The position numbers were made by a program, and so were the translations under genes. The notes below the pieces were generated by a model. The model was not told the origin of the DNA. It ran no database searches and saw nothing but the letters and a program-made list of their open reading frames with translations. A DNA stretch of 64,000 nt from Nymphaea colorata (Eukaryota; Streptophyta; Magnoliopsida; Nymphaeales; Nymphaeaceae), in NCBI RefSeq assembly GCF_008831285.2, contig NC_045147.1:22344981-22408980 (forward strand), read 5' to 3'. The first letter of the stretch is position 1; every line of letters begins with the position of its first letter. This document shows, one piece after another, positions 36,962-49,045 of this stretch.

Positions 36962-39900
36962 CTAGGCTTTGGGCTTCTTGACGATCAAAACAGGACATTT
37001 CACATTCTGTGCGCAGTGGTTGCTTACACTCCCTAAGAAGGCCCTGCACAGGTAGCAGCAACAACAGGCTGAACACGTCAGAGAAAAGCACCAGTATGCT
37101 TTGCTACTTAGCTCAAAGTAAACATCTACTCCCAACGAAGGATGACAAACCAAGAGCCCTCCAACAGGCAACAGACCACTAACCTTTTGATGAGGCCATA
37201 GCCATGGCTCCCCATGACCAGGATGTCGCCTCCAACCTTCTCCACCATGTCGCATATCACGTCCCTCGCATCGCCACATCCAACTTTTGTATCAACTTTG
37301 ACCTACCCAAGATTTTTCATTTTTTTCATTTACACAAATCAAGGGCAGCATCCAAGAACTCAAACACAAATTGCCACCAAACATAGTGACAAAGTAACAA
37401 CTTCACAAAAGCAACAAAAAAACACAATCAAGCACATAGATGAGCTCAACCTTCTTTACATGGACATAGGACAATCTAAAGCATTTTCCATTAAGAATAG
37501 CGTTGAGAACCCTGTGACATGAAGAGATTTTGATTGAAATCTAGTTCATATATAAATTTCCAAATTCATCTGGAACGTTGCAGCACTGATATGTGAATCA
37601 GCAGTGGCAACGTCACCTGTCCTGGACGACCTCACCCGGCCGTTCTTCTGGCCAGTTGAAGGCCAGGAAATGGTGAAATAAAAAACAAACGAAAAATCAA
37701 GTCCTTTTTCTGGCCAGTAGCCGGCTGATAAATGGCTGGAACCGCATTTTCCAGCCAGCACAATGCGAATCTGGCCATTTTCAGCTACGAATGGCATTGA
37801 GGAACCTCTTCCAGCCTAGGCTTTCAAGTTTTGTGGCTAACCAGGTTTGATACTCAAAAGCTCCGTCACAAAAACACTCCCTTAAGATGCTTCCGACACC
37901 CAATAAACAGGGCACCGGCCACAGCTAAATGAAAACCACCAGACAGGAAAAAACCCACCAAAAAATCAAAACATATGTTTTCCCCTGAGACAATGGACTT
38001 TTTAAGGACACTAGTCTTTCAGTGATGTTCTTGCAATTGCTAGCTTGGTGAGAAAGTTCTTCTGCATCAATTGCTCTGTTGAATTTATTATTGAGAAACT
38101 TGAGGGTGTTTTTCCAATTTTTTGATCAATTTTAAGGCAAGAAGCGAATACATAACAAAAGTTTTACCATGGCAAAAGTGTGTTTTAGTATTAGGCAAAA
38201 AAAGTGAACCCCACAAACTTTTGGCAAAGGTTGGCACTGAAGAGTCCCTTAATCAAGTAAGTCAATATAATTCTTATTTTATAGGAATAAGTTATAGGTT
38301 TCATAGTTTCCTTTTAATGCATGAACTAGAAACGATACGCTAAGATAACCTGTTGAAACTTGAAACCTAAATATTCATTATGAACCATCACAGTGAAGGA
38401 TGATAACGCGTTGTCGAGAAGAAAGACTTACATGTTTCAAGTCCTTACAGATTGCAGTGGCCTTTGCTATAACAGAAGCAGCCACTTCTAGGCTATATTT
38501 CTCCATGGAGTCAACCACCTCCGTTGAGAAAAGATAACCTGCTGAAAAGCCAAAAAAAACTCACATGACTAGATCTAATGTGAAGCAAAAATTAGGTGAA
38601 GCAAATCTAAATGGTCTATAATAGCATTGTGTCCATCATACATCTAGACAGAAAAACTTGGAATTTGGTTCACTGTCGGACAAAAAATAAAAAACAGCTC
38701 TTGATTTTTCTAATTTGTGACACGCGACCCATATTCTGTAACCGTGGCTAGTTTGTCATATTTCCCTAGTTTTACGAGCTAGTACCTGAAAAGATTTTGT
38801 CGCATTCTCTATTTCAACCCGTGATCAATAGCGAGCAATATGAAGTATGGACCGAAAGAACTATTAAATTACATTGCCAACAAGATAGAAGATGAGTTAC
38901 ACCATGAGCCGTAGATTCTCAATAATTTTCCCAAACTTTATTTTGTTGGATAGTTTTGCCAAATTGTAGCTGCTACATAAATCCTTCAGACTTTTTGCTT
39001 GGTTCGTCAAAACTTGATAATTGGCATTACTGAATCAAGATCTAACGTGACCAAGTTACGTCCACGATACACAAAAATCATTATTACCAAGTAGACAAAC
39101 CAGGCAGCACGAGAATGAGTCCATGTTAACAGGACGATCACGCTTGTCAAGAAAACAAGTCGAGCATTGATGCACCAATCATCAAGCCAATTATGAACTC
39201 AATGTATCCATCATCAAGATATCATATTGCATTCTCAAGAAAAAATAAGGTCGTGACCGTATCTATTCTCACCCATTGACATATTCATCCTACCTTATAG
39301 CCCCTAAATGAAGGCGCCGTGCCCGTATGTGTCATTCAGCTACAACTGCCATCTATTGGGTTCACTGAAAACCTTCAACAGCTCGGATGCTTTAACACTT
39401 CAAGGATTCCATTTGTAAGTTGAATCAAGATTTCTTGTTTTCTTAAGCATGTACATATATGTTTTTTTTTTTTTTTAAGAATCTTGAAAACAATTCATAG
39501 TAATAAAGAATCTCCCCTTTTTAGGTGTGAGAATCTGAAGGTCATCAGTCTTGACGGTGGCCCAATGAACGTCACCCCTAGCTTCTCTTATCTCCCTTGC
39601 TTGGAGAAGTTGATGCTCACGACTTGCAAGGAACTAATTGAAGTCCATGAATCAATTGGAAGCCTTAAGAAGTTGCAATTTCTAAAGATAACAGGATGCA
39701 CCATGTTGAAGAGACTACCAAACAACATGTGTGAATTAGGTTCCCTTAAAGTCTTGATTTCAAGGGATGTGTAAACCTTTCATCTTTGCCTGAACAATTG
39801 GTAGATCACATGGAGTTGCTGGAGGAGCTGTGTCTTGATATAACTGGAATTAGGAGCCTACCTACAGCTTTGATGGCCAAATTACCGACCAGCCTACGGA

Positions 39901-40844
39901 GTCTGTCCATAAAGAACTGCCAATCTCTAAAAGAGCAATATACTTGAGTCACTTATAAGCTGTTTGGAGTATCTGAGAGAACTTCATGTCACAGGTAGCC
40001 TCTTCGAAGGAATGTCTAATAATGACTTTTTTGAGCTGAAGTTTACTGGATCATTGAAGGCATCAACATCTTGGGAGTTCATCGATATCATTTTCAAGTT
40101 TCCTTACTTGAGTCCTAATGGCTAGTTTCGAAAATCCCTGCCTGGAATGATCTTTCGAGTAGACGAGCACATCCCAGGCCGCGGTCAAGGCTTGTTGGGT
40201 TCGTTCCCCTCCCACCCACCCCCTACCAGCACCGGGTTCGGCCTGCCGTGCTCGGACTCAAAACAGTGATGGGACGACTCAGAAATGCTTACTTCCATGT
40301 CCCCACCTAGATAACGAATAAATATACGCAACAGAAACTCCCCGATACTCGTACTCTAGGAGTCAACTGTAAAGCATCAAATCAGCAGGCATGGAAGGAC
40401 ACGATCGACGCCATTTTGAGTAAATCTTCATCAAAGTAACATGCAATAGCTAACGGGATAGAGGCAATTGGAGCGTGGTTTGGACAGATAATCGATCACA
40501 GAAACCTAAAAGGATCACACTCATCCGAGCAACGGAAATCGACAATGACAAACACAAGATTATCACGGAGACCCTAAACTGAAAATAGAAAGGGGCTGGA
40601 GCCTACAATCACAATACATGGACAGCTCCCACCTCGAAGGAAGCCAGAAAGTACCTGTTCCGTCGAGGGCAGTGTAGACGGTGCGCGGCGGCCTCGCAAA
40701 GGCGAGGATGAGGGTATCCTTGATATTTCCGCTTTCCGAGTCGCAGACGAGATTCTCCAAGCACCAGGAGAGGGCGTACATGCTCTGCTCGCTCTCGTCC
40801 ACCGCCACCACGATCCGACGCTCCCTAACCTCTTCGTCGGCCAT
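36962..40844 (-). CDS. Universal stress protein (USP) family, canonical copy
   Basis: Exons 40655-40844, 38432-38538, 37184-37302 and 36962-37043 join in phase to 498 nt (165 aa). The chosen ATG gives MADEEVRERRIVVAVDESEQ; an in-frame extension to 40898 was dropped because the Met before ADEE gives the usual USP start. Core elements are SMYALSWCLENLV, VEKVGGDILVMGSHGYG, RAFLGSVSNHCAQNVKCPVL and a short KKPKA end. The nucleotide loop GSHG, nine residues, then GS is intact, predicting ATP binding. Exon 3 has the same length (119 nt) as in the neighbouring copy and all intron phases agree (1, 0, 2), showing recent common ancestry. Intron 1 (38539-40654) is 2.1 kb against 0.47 kb in the other copy, and carries a broken LRR fragment in opposite orientation. 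Confidence 0.94.
39348..40125 (+). pseudogene. NLR-type LRR fragment inside USP intron 1
   Basis: The plus strand encodes leucine-rich repeats in the style of TIR-NBS-LRR resistance genes: FSYLPCLEKLMLTTCKELI, VHESIGSLKKLQFLKITGC, LKRLPNNMCELGSLKVL. A splice-like junction (donor after 39415, acceptor before 39525) preserves the frame between two pieces. The frame then breaks at about 39756 by loss of one G, and DFKGCVNLSSLPEQLV continues in another frame. A second break near 39936 moves to NILESLISCLEYLRELHVTG, which ends at a stop at 40123-40125. No NB-ARC or TIR segment is present, so it is a 5'-truncated, twice-frameshifted relic lying antisense to the host gene. Transcription is unknown. 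Confidence 0.85.
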
Positions 40845-40993
40845 TCGGAAAACCACGAGAGAGAAAAACAAGTGAGAACTTGCCTGAAAATTGGACAAAG
40901 TTCGCCGGAGATCCGGAATCAGAGAATCGCTCGAGCAGATAGACCGCGATGCTGACTGGATGATGAGGCGGATTCCGGTGAGCTTTGGGGCGG

Positions 40994-41000
40994 CTTTATA
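40994..41000 (-). promoter_or_regulatory. TATA box of the canonical USP gene
   Basis: On the minus strand CCCTATAAAGCCGCCCC gives TATAAAG about 150 bp upstream of the ATG, in a GC-rich setting. This is a good distance for a short plant leader. Confidence 0.55.
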
Positions 41001-42401
41001 GGGCCCCGGTTGCCCGGTTTCTGGTTTTACTCGTCCCGCGGATTTCCGGTCCCGCGGTTTTAAGGCGAGGGCTGATTCCGCAATTGCCGCTCTGTTTAAT
41101 GAGAATTACGTGAAGACCACGATCGTTATCTGTGAACATGTTCCTCAAGTTACCTTTTTACCCTTGTCTAATTTCGATATAGTTGATGTGCCCCTCCCAC
41201 TAAATACGACAGGCTTCGTCTAATCCCGTTTCCAAGTTAATAAAAAACATCAATTGGGATAAAACTGTCAATTTTAGCTACAGTGACATGTTTCACTTTT
41301 GCTTGAAGGACAATTTTGGACATAAATCAAATGAGGCTGAATGTGTTTGAAAATTACATATATCTTGAATCAAAAGATGGAATGTGTTTGAAAACTATAT
41401 ATATCTTTAATTCAAAGAGTTTACAAAAAAAAACCAGTAAGTTTTTTTTTTTTTTCAAGACTTCATTTATTATGCACTCATCAATTAAATGTTATTTACA
41501 ATTTATAAGAGCAGCATTCATAGAAACTGCTGATCTTATTAATACCACTAGCAAAAATTGAACTGATGACCAACCTTTCATTATTCTATCAATTCGACAA
41601 GCTATAGAAGTTTTGCAAATATAATGGGCCTTGGGGTCCCTTTGGATATAAATATAGAAGTCTATGAATATGTATAGATTTAATTGGGGATGAACAACTT
41701 ACATGTTTTTCACATTTATTCACGTTATATATTTCATAAATTTTATGCACAATGGTCTACCAGCGTTTGTACTGATAATAATGTTAAGAAGAAGAAGAAG
41801 AAAGCAAGAAATGGCGATGACATGTCAGACAGAACAGAAGGAGTCCCGCACCAGTGCAATGAGAAAACGATGGAGAGATAACTTGGACCTCAGTACTGAG
41901 AGAATTACTGCGGAATTTTGCATCCGGAGACAACTGCAACCGGACAAAGCAAATCCACACTTTTTGTCTTCAGACTTTCCAACATGCCTGAGAAAATGCT
42001 CAATAATAATAATAATAATCGCCAGCCGTGTATATGAATAATGAACAAAATCGCTGCGCATTACCGCGGAAAATTTACAGCGAAACGTCACGTACCTTGT
42101 GAAAATCTTTCCCTCCTTTTTCCGAAGAAACTTAAAGAGTTGGTTTGTTTGTTGGTTTCCGACGTTGGATGGGAAAGAGTAGTTGGAAGGAGGATATTTT
42201 TGGAAAATCGAAAGTTTTCCCCGCTTTGATGGTTTGGTGTTAGAGAGCACGCAACAATCTAGATATCCAGGGAGAGGGTGGGTTTGGGGGGCGCACCCAG
42301 GGTTGGTGCTCCCAAGTCCCAACGGATAAGGCCAAACCAAACTGATCACCCTTTGCATGTGCTTATGCTCTTTTTTCTATTTACTCTTTCCGGCAACTGC
42401 T

Positions 42402-42521
42402 AATATATATATATATATATATATAAGATTTGTAGTTTTTTTTTATGTCTGTTTATACTCGTAAGTTCATCAAGCAAGATATATATATATATATACACAC
42501 ACAAGCTATATATATATATAT
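42402..42521. repeat. Cluster of TA microsatellites
   Basis: Three TA runs, at about 42402-42425, 42478-42495 and 42507-42521, are separated by short unique segments, with a small (AC)n run between the second and third. Confidence 0.85.
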
Positions 42522-42896
42522 GCTTGATATTTTTTTTAATAATATAAGAAAATCACCTCTCTTTGTAGAACTACCATCCCGTTCGCTGGCCCGACCCTCT
42601 GCGACAAAAAATTACAAACACTAACTTTGGCATAAATGTTCAGAAGAGTTAGGTAAATCGCCGAAGGCGTTGTAACCCCAAGTCTTCAACCGATGGTCAG
42701 ATGTATTTCCTTGGCGCTTTTGTAGATTAGATGCTCGTTTTTTGAATCTGTACATATATATGCTTTTAGATCTATCTCTCTTTTTCACAATTCCTGTGTT
42801 TCTGCTGTCATCCTTTTCCTTCACGCTATCAACTAACGCTCCTTTATGTGCAAAGCAAGCCTAGCCCTTCCCCCATCTTTCATTTTTCTTCAAAAT

Positions 42897-43017
42897 GAAA
42901 AAGTTATATGTTTATTTTCCTTCAATAATTAAAAGCCTTTAGAGAAAATGAGTATATAAACATATTGTGAGATTATAATGAAATGTGACAGATATGTGAA
43001 AAAGTTATATGTTTATT
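42897..43017 (+). repeat. Pair of 20-bp direct repeats, 101 bp apart
   Basis: GAAAAAGTTATATGTTTATT occurs identically at 42897-42916 and 42998-43017. The spacing and identity suggest a local duplication or slippage. No terminal inverted repeats accompany it. Confidence 0.7.
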
Positions 43018-43932
43018 GTTTTCCTAATGGGTTGTTATGCACTGAAAGAATGGAATAACCAAACATTCTAAATTAATAGCCAAATTTAATATTTTTCTTT
43101 AATCTGTTAGTCTTTTAGATTGTGCATCTTTCAGTTTATTGTATTTTTGCAAATTTTTTTTAACGCCTATTTCTTTCGTAATATTCGTCTCTGCCACGGT
43201 CCTCTTTCATCTTTAAAGCATGCCGTGTTGGAGGAAATTAAAAGACGTAAGAACCTTTCCGCAATTATAGGTAAAAATTGGTCCATGAGAGAAAGTTTTC
43301 TGTCCATTCACTGACCTTCTACCTCATATTTCATTGAGGATTTGAAGTCTGATCTCCTCCTTCCCGGTCGGACATCAAATCTCACGTTTTGGCCACGAGT
43401 CCAAGATATCAAATCCCTAGTTTCACACGATGCAGAAATCCAGTCTTTGTTTACCTCTATGGGTCGCACATAAAAGGAATTTCAGAACAACTTCAGGTCA
43501 AAGACCGGAGGCTTCAAACACCGGTTGGATGGATGGCGGGCATCTTCCACCGTGTTCGGATGATGGAGCATGAAGTCGAGATAAAAAATCTGTCGGGCAT
43601 TTCTCCTCCCCCGTTCGAAAGAGATCCAAAGTAAAACGAGAGATAACAAGACACACCATTCAAAATCCAAAGTCGGCAAACAATGTGACACACCCTATGA
43701 TCAAGTTAAAAGATCATATACTCCAAACTCATGCGGACACCTTGTCATGTGATAAAAAAGGCTGCAATCAGTGGGTAGGAAGGGATAAAACTTCTATCGA
43801 TTTAAAGTCTCCCATTGCGCGGTAAAGTGATTAGCACAACGCATTTGATCAGACAGGTCTGGAAGATGCCTCTAACCTTCAAACATGAGAAAATCCCCCC
43901 TGCGTGTGGGGGTAGTTCTCCAGGATAAGGCC

Positions 43933-43970
43933 AGCTTGGATAACTTCTCCAAGCTATCAAACACGCCCTA
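43933..43970. mobile_element. Possible right end of a Tourist-like MITE
   Basis: In reverse complement the end reads TTAGGGCGTGTTTGATAGC, a standard Harbinger/Tourist-type terminus with TTA target. It adjoins a perfect hairpin, AGCTTGGA and TCCAAGCT, with an eight-base-pair stem at 43933-43955. I did not find the left end, so it may be a truncated copy. Confidence 0.35.
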
Positions 43971-45252
43971 AAACCAAAAAAAAGGATAAATGAAGAAAGC
44001 TCATAACATCGAGGCAGGTAGAACCCTCTTCAAATTCAAGTGCATGTGCTCTCAATCACTGGAATGTTTTTGCTAAGGATCCAGCTGCACAACATAATTA
44101 CACAAGTTTTGTGCGATTACATTTCAAAAAATAAACGAAAAAAAAAAAACAAAATTGTTCTTCGAAACTGCCGTTATCTAGATGCAATCTACAAGATGAA
44201 AGCCCAAATTTTTTATGCAGGATTTCAAAAAGCTTAGCAATTGGTTTTAGTTTTGTTTGGAAGGAAGCTGCTCATTTCTAGTGTGCATTACATCACACTG
44301 GATCCTTTCTCTAGCACCAAAAACTCCAGTGGGGAAAGAATGATGAACATGGCCTTGGGCCAACAAGGTTGGTGACACAGAGACATTGAGAGCAAGGACA
44401 AACCCACAACATCCCAAGTATGTTATAATCTATTATTCATTTATTGCCTTGAAATGATGTCAATCTACTGTTCACAGGGACTGATATGGGCACTAAATTA
44501 TGATCGGATTGCACTCTGTGAGGGTGCATGCCATTCTACGCAGAAATTTGAATGACAGGTTTAAGCTCGACCATATGTTAGGTAGTATCTGATATTCTGA
44601 TATGAATATTTGAACTTGAAGTTCATGTGGAACTCTATTTATATGAATACCTCTAACAAACTTTTGAACTTGGGAAATGAAACAAGGAAAAAATGGTAGA
44701 TAATGAAACAGAATTGCTTCTTCTTTTCAGCCTTCTCAACCAATTAGCACTGTTGACACAGAAGTCTTTAAAAAAACATGAAAGTTAATATGTAGCTTTC
44801 ATCTACATAAATTGAACAAACTTTGGCTGTCAGACAGGCAGTAGTGTTGATTTGATTCTGCATCTGTCCTTATGCAAGCCAAAGCCGGTATACATCCTAG
44901 CACTAGAGAGATCTGTATAATGTTCTACTTTAAAACTTTTCTTATGAAAGTTTCATGATTATTGAATTATATTAACCGCGCTTCACTACATAGATTAGTC
45001 TAATTGCACTGTGAAATTCAGAAACAGGAGTAATCATACCCTTCCCAAGTAGATCCCCACCTAACTAACATGCTGCTATCTTAAACTAACATTCACCTCC
45101 TTCTGTGAGGTCTATCTGTTCAAAGTTTGGTGGGTGGGGATTGCACACTCATGTCACGAACTCGTAATTAAGATTGCATATATTAGCACCTAATTTTTTC
45201 AAATTTAAATTCCACCAGAGTTGGAGATCTTCTAGGGCCCAATGTCAGGTCA

Positions 45253-45259
45253 TATAAAG
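45253..45259 (+). promoter_or_regulatory. TATA box of the RING-CH gene
   Basis: TATAAAG lies 60-66 bp upstream of the ATG at 45319, implying a leader of about 30 nt. Support is by position only. Confidence 0.45.
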
Positions 45260-45318
45260 ACCAGAGATGAATTGCAAGGAGAATAAAAATTCCAGAAAAG
45301 AAGGAAAGCAGGAAAAGG

Positions 45319-47870
45319 ATGGGGGGACATGCTGCACTGCCTGAAAAAGACTCTGATTCTTCTGTTGCACAGTGTAGGATTTGCCATGAAGAGGAAGACA
45401 ATGAGCTTAAAGACATGGGGAGTCCTTGTGCTTGTTCAGGCACACTTAAGGTATACATGCATGCTTCTAAGCAGTCTGCAATAAGGAAGGTCTATTCTCA
45501 TGGCAATTCTAGTTTGTAATAGTTGTTTTGTTTCTCTTTTCCCAGTATGCTCATAGGAAATGTATACAGAGATGGTGCAATGAAAAAGGGGATACTATTT
45601 GTGAGATTTGCCTCCAGGTTGATTTGATTCTTGTCTTTCTGATTTATAATTTGCCCAAAACTCCCATAGTTTGTGGATTTTGAGGGAACAGAAAAGATGA
45701 TTAGTTCTTGTAATTTGCAGAAATTTGAACCTGGGTTTACTGTATCTGCTCAAACAGCTAATATTGAACAAATGCCTCCACTTATCAGGTATTCTCTCTC
45801 TCTCATGTAAACGTTTATGTTCCATGTTAAGGTTCAGAAATATGGTGCCGTTGCTTCCAAACTACGAGGTCCTAAATAAGGGAATGAAAAAGAGAAGCCA
45901 CTGAACTTGTTGGCTTTGGGCTTATAAGTTCCATCCTTGACAGTGAACTTGTTCCTTTTCTTTCTCTCTCTTTGTTTTGATTACTCTATTAGAGGAGAAC
46001 TTCACACTTCCAGCGAGAATCAGGAGATTCGGAGTCCAGGCTTGGCTGTGCCTGTAACAGTGGCAGTAGATGGCGGTTCTCCTGTTCCTAACTTCAGGGG
46101 ATGCTCTTTCTCCACCTGCTGTCGATTGGTGGCACTAATGGTAAGTGATCCTTTAGAGCTTCTGCAGAGCTTTCTTTTTCTGGCCTAATAGTGTTTTATT
46201 CATGTGGTTGTGGCTTCCGCCTGGCAGTTCACTGCTCTCCTGCTAATACTTCATGCTCTTAATCTACTGCGGAATGGAGGAGCGCAGTATGCTCTTACAC
46301 TCTTCACTGTAATCATCTCTCTCTCTCTCTCTTTTTCTCTTTCACATGTCCCTTTTTTTATCATAAGCAATTAGGAGGTCCCACATTTACATCTTTTGAA
46401 TTGGTGATTTACCCAATGAAAGAGACTGTTTGTCCACTACTGGATTTGCTCACAGCTACACATGGTTGGTAGATGATTTATGATTCTCCAAAGGCTTTGG
46501 AAACATAATTCTGCACCACTTTTTATTTTTACTCCAAAATGGGCTCAAAAGGACACACTGTCCTGAACATTCCTGCAATGGCCGTAAAAATTCTTGGACG
46601 TATCTCCTTGAACTCCATAATTTGTTGTGCATACAACTACATAATAAAACGAAATGAGGCATCTTGACATTTTACTATGGAGTGTGTTCGATTCCCATAT
46701 TTCAGCAATCGAAGACCTTTGGAATGTCTTCAGTTAATGTCATTAAGGGTATGTTTGATTGCATGAACAATACATTCAGGCGCAAAAATTCCTGGTTTTC
46801 CAGATGACCCTGCTAAAGCTGACTGAAAATCTACAAAACCCTTGTACAATAAGCCTTTTTGGGCTTTTTTATTCGTGTTTGAATGAGTATTCTCTGGTGC
46901 AAGACATTTCTCCGTTATAATCATCCTATCAGAGCAATTAAACATGCTCTAAGGGCATGTTCGATATTGTCAAGAGATTATCCGCAGTGTTCACGGTGTA
47001 CAAGCCATACCAACTACCAAGAGAATCAAATGAGGATGAAGTTGTCTGTGGATGACTTCACCATGTTTAACAGACCCCATGTCAAGCAGACCCTGAAAGA
47101 TAATGTGGCTGCAAGATCATTGATTCAACTAGAAACTTGTTAACTTGCAATTTCATCATTTCTTTCTGGTGAAAAATTTCAGCTTTTCCTTCTAAGGGCT
47201 GGGGGGTATTGTTGCCCTTCTACATAATGGTTCATGCAGTCGCTGTGATTCAACGTCGACAACAGGCACGCGAGCAGGTGAACCTATTCTCCCTTATTAC
47301 TTCAGTCGCGGATTGTCACCAGTTTTTACCAAGAAATGCACCTTAGTATCATTCTTTTTTCAACTTCTTAACTCGTCCTGTCATTATGGTACAATATAGA
47401 ACTCTTATTGGCATTTGGCTAAACAGCAAATGCAAGTTACAGCTTCATATCCTGTGAAGTGCACTTTCAATGGCAGTGGTTTGTGGGTGGGGGGGGGGGG
47501 GGGGGGAACTTCATTAATGGTGCAAGTTGCCTAGTTATCATCTTTCTCAGTTACACTTTCCTAGTTCTTGAACAGCCTGAACCGGAAGGCTTCCTTTGTT
47601 CCTAAGACATCTCACTACACATGGTCCACAGATGAATCAAGAAAAAAGTTTGGTGAACTCGGTAATTTGAATTTTTCACATTTAAAACCGTCTCCCCTAA
47701 AAAAAAAAACAGAAAAAAGATAAGAAACAGATCTTTAATTTCAACGCTTACTTACACTTGCTTATGTTTTGGTAATCATATGTTTTTCCTGTTGTCAGGA
47801 TTATGATGGTGATCTGCAAAATCACAGATACCTGGATGAAGATGTTCAGGAGCTCTATCTCAGAGTCTAG
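45319..47870 (+). CDS. RING-CH (MARCH-type) membrane E3 ubiquitin ligase, frameshifted
   Basis: Seven exons: 45319-45450, 45546-45617, 45721-45788, 45993-46140, 46228-46308, 47183-47277 and 47799-47870. Residues 18-68 form a C4HC3 RING-CH: C19, C22, C37, C39, H47, C50, C63, C66, with CRICHEEED and [20 protein letters not shown]. Two hydrophobic stretches follow: [14 protein letters not shown] (exon 5) and, in exon 6, [15 protein letters not shown]. Such proteins ubiquitinate membrane cargo. Exon 6 does not stay open: after LFLLRA the phase-0 frame runs into a TAA, while the conserved VLLPFYIM continues in the next frame. One extra G in the G6 run at 47201-47206 would keep every exon in phase (222 aa) up to the stop after QELYLRV. 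It could be an assembly error, an indel allele or real inactivation. A Harbinger-type MITE sits in intron 5. Confidence 0.85.
46744..46952. mobile_element. Harbinger/Tourist-like MITE in RING-CH intron 5
   Basis: A 203-bp segment (46747-46949) is flanked by TAA on both sides (46744-46746 and 46950-46952). The ends are inverted repeats: left GGGTATGTTTGATTGC, right in reverse complement GAGCATGTTTAATTGC, matching at 13 of 16 positions. The three-base TAA target and the ATGTTTGATTGC ends fit the PIF/Harbinger class. No coding frame is present inside. Confidence 0.65.
47489..47506 (+). repeat. G18 homopolymer in RING-CH intron 6
   Basis: Eighteen consecutive G residues in the last intron of the RING-CH gene. 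Such a run is hard to sequence and can form four-stranded DNA. Confidence 0.95.
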
Positions 47871-49045
47871 TGCTCTTAACATGTGCAAAACAAAAGATTT
47901 ATAGCGGCTGTTAAGATGCCGTAGCACCAATAGTGAAAACAAAAGATTTATAGCTGGAGAACAGAACACACGGAAAGAGGGCAAAGAAAAACGCAGAAGC
48001 CGTTTTGGTTCGATGGTATCCCATTTTAATGGCTATTATGCACGATCTCACCCTTGTATATGATAGAAACTGCATTTTTACTACATACATTCTGAGAATT
48101 TTGTATTATTTTCCCATTATGAACAGCAACGTGACGTATTCAAGGAATCTCTGTTTCTCGATTGGTAGCGAAAGGTTGTTGTTTAGATTGGGGAAGAGAG
48201 GAAGCCACCTTTCTAATTAATAAAGAGAAATTAAAGAGATAGAAATGAGAATTGATCACATGACCAACCTGACCATCCAACGGGCTGAGAGAAAAGACCC
48301 GAAATCGAAACCTGTTGGAGGAATTGTAAATTGTTTTCTGAATTGAAGTTGATATCAATGTCTCCACTTTCAAGCGTAAATGAACCCATGAAACAAAAAT
48401 TCACTTAAAAAAATAAATATTAGCAATGTCAAACAATTCGCTTGCATTAGTCGTTCGAAGATGATAAAATGAGTCATCTTTGGCGCAACTTAGGGAAAAC
48501 TTATTAGTAAAAGTATATTTAAAAAATATTATATATTTCGTTTCCTCTTTACTTACAAGACGCACACCCTGTGCCATCAAGCTCGAACAATAATAACAAA
48601 AAACTTTCTTGTGATTTAAACAGTAAGTATAATACGATAAGCTTTGATATATATATATATATATAATAAAAAACTAAAAATTAAAAAAAATAAATAAACA
48701 AGAACAAGTATAAAATAAATAAGTAAATTTACAACAAATAAAAATATAAAATAAAAGCAAACAGAACGGGCCTCCGCTGCCTCTTACGGGCCGAGAAATG
48801 GCAGGGTCGGCCAGCGCAACAACATGACGGGCCGGGCGGCGCGATAAGGCTCGGGGCCTCGGGCTCCTCTTATTTGTTTTGATTTTCCTTTTTATGCCCT
48901 AAAGAGTAAAGATGCATAAGAGGAACCCAGCCGCGCCCCCGCCCTTTCTCTCTCTGTCCGGAGTCTAGAGGGTGCACTCCGGCGACGGGCGTCCCTCGAT
49001 CTTCCTTTCCGGTTCTCTTCAACGGAACCGACAGTCTGGCGGCGG
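47871..49045. other. Intergenic region and promoter of the L1-domain gene
   Basis: A TA microsatellite at 48648-48665 is followed by AT-rich DNA. From about 48760 it turns GC-rich with repeated GGGCC words (ACGGGCCG, GACGGGCCGGGCGG), resembling site II-type elements of ribosome-biogenesis promoters. The probable first, noncoding exon ends at 49045. Confidence 0.45.

Larger units (their letters stand above)
41001..45250. other. Intergenic region between USP and RING-CH genes
   Basis: No gene is supported over about 4.2 kb. The long minus frame at 41825-42358 (177 aa) includes an isoleucine run from an ATT/AAT repeat and low-complexity sequence, and has no domain. The region has TA microsatellites (42402-42521), a 20-bp direct repeat (42897-42916 and 42998-43017) and a MITE-like right end (43933-43970). 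Confidence 0.45.

Noticed and set aside
41825-42358. 177-aa minus-strand open frame
   Set aside because: It contains an isoleucine run from an AAT/ATT repeat, no domain, no splice partners, and a competing plus-strand frame. It is most likely chance.
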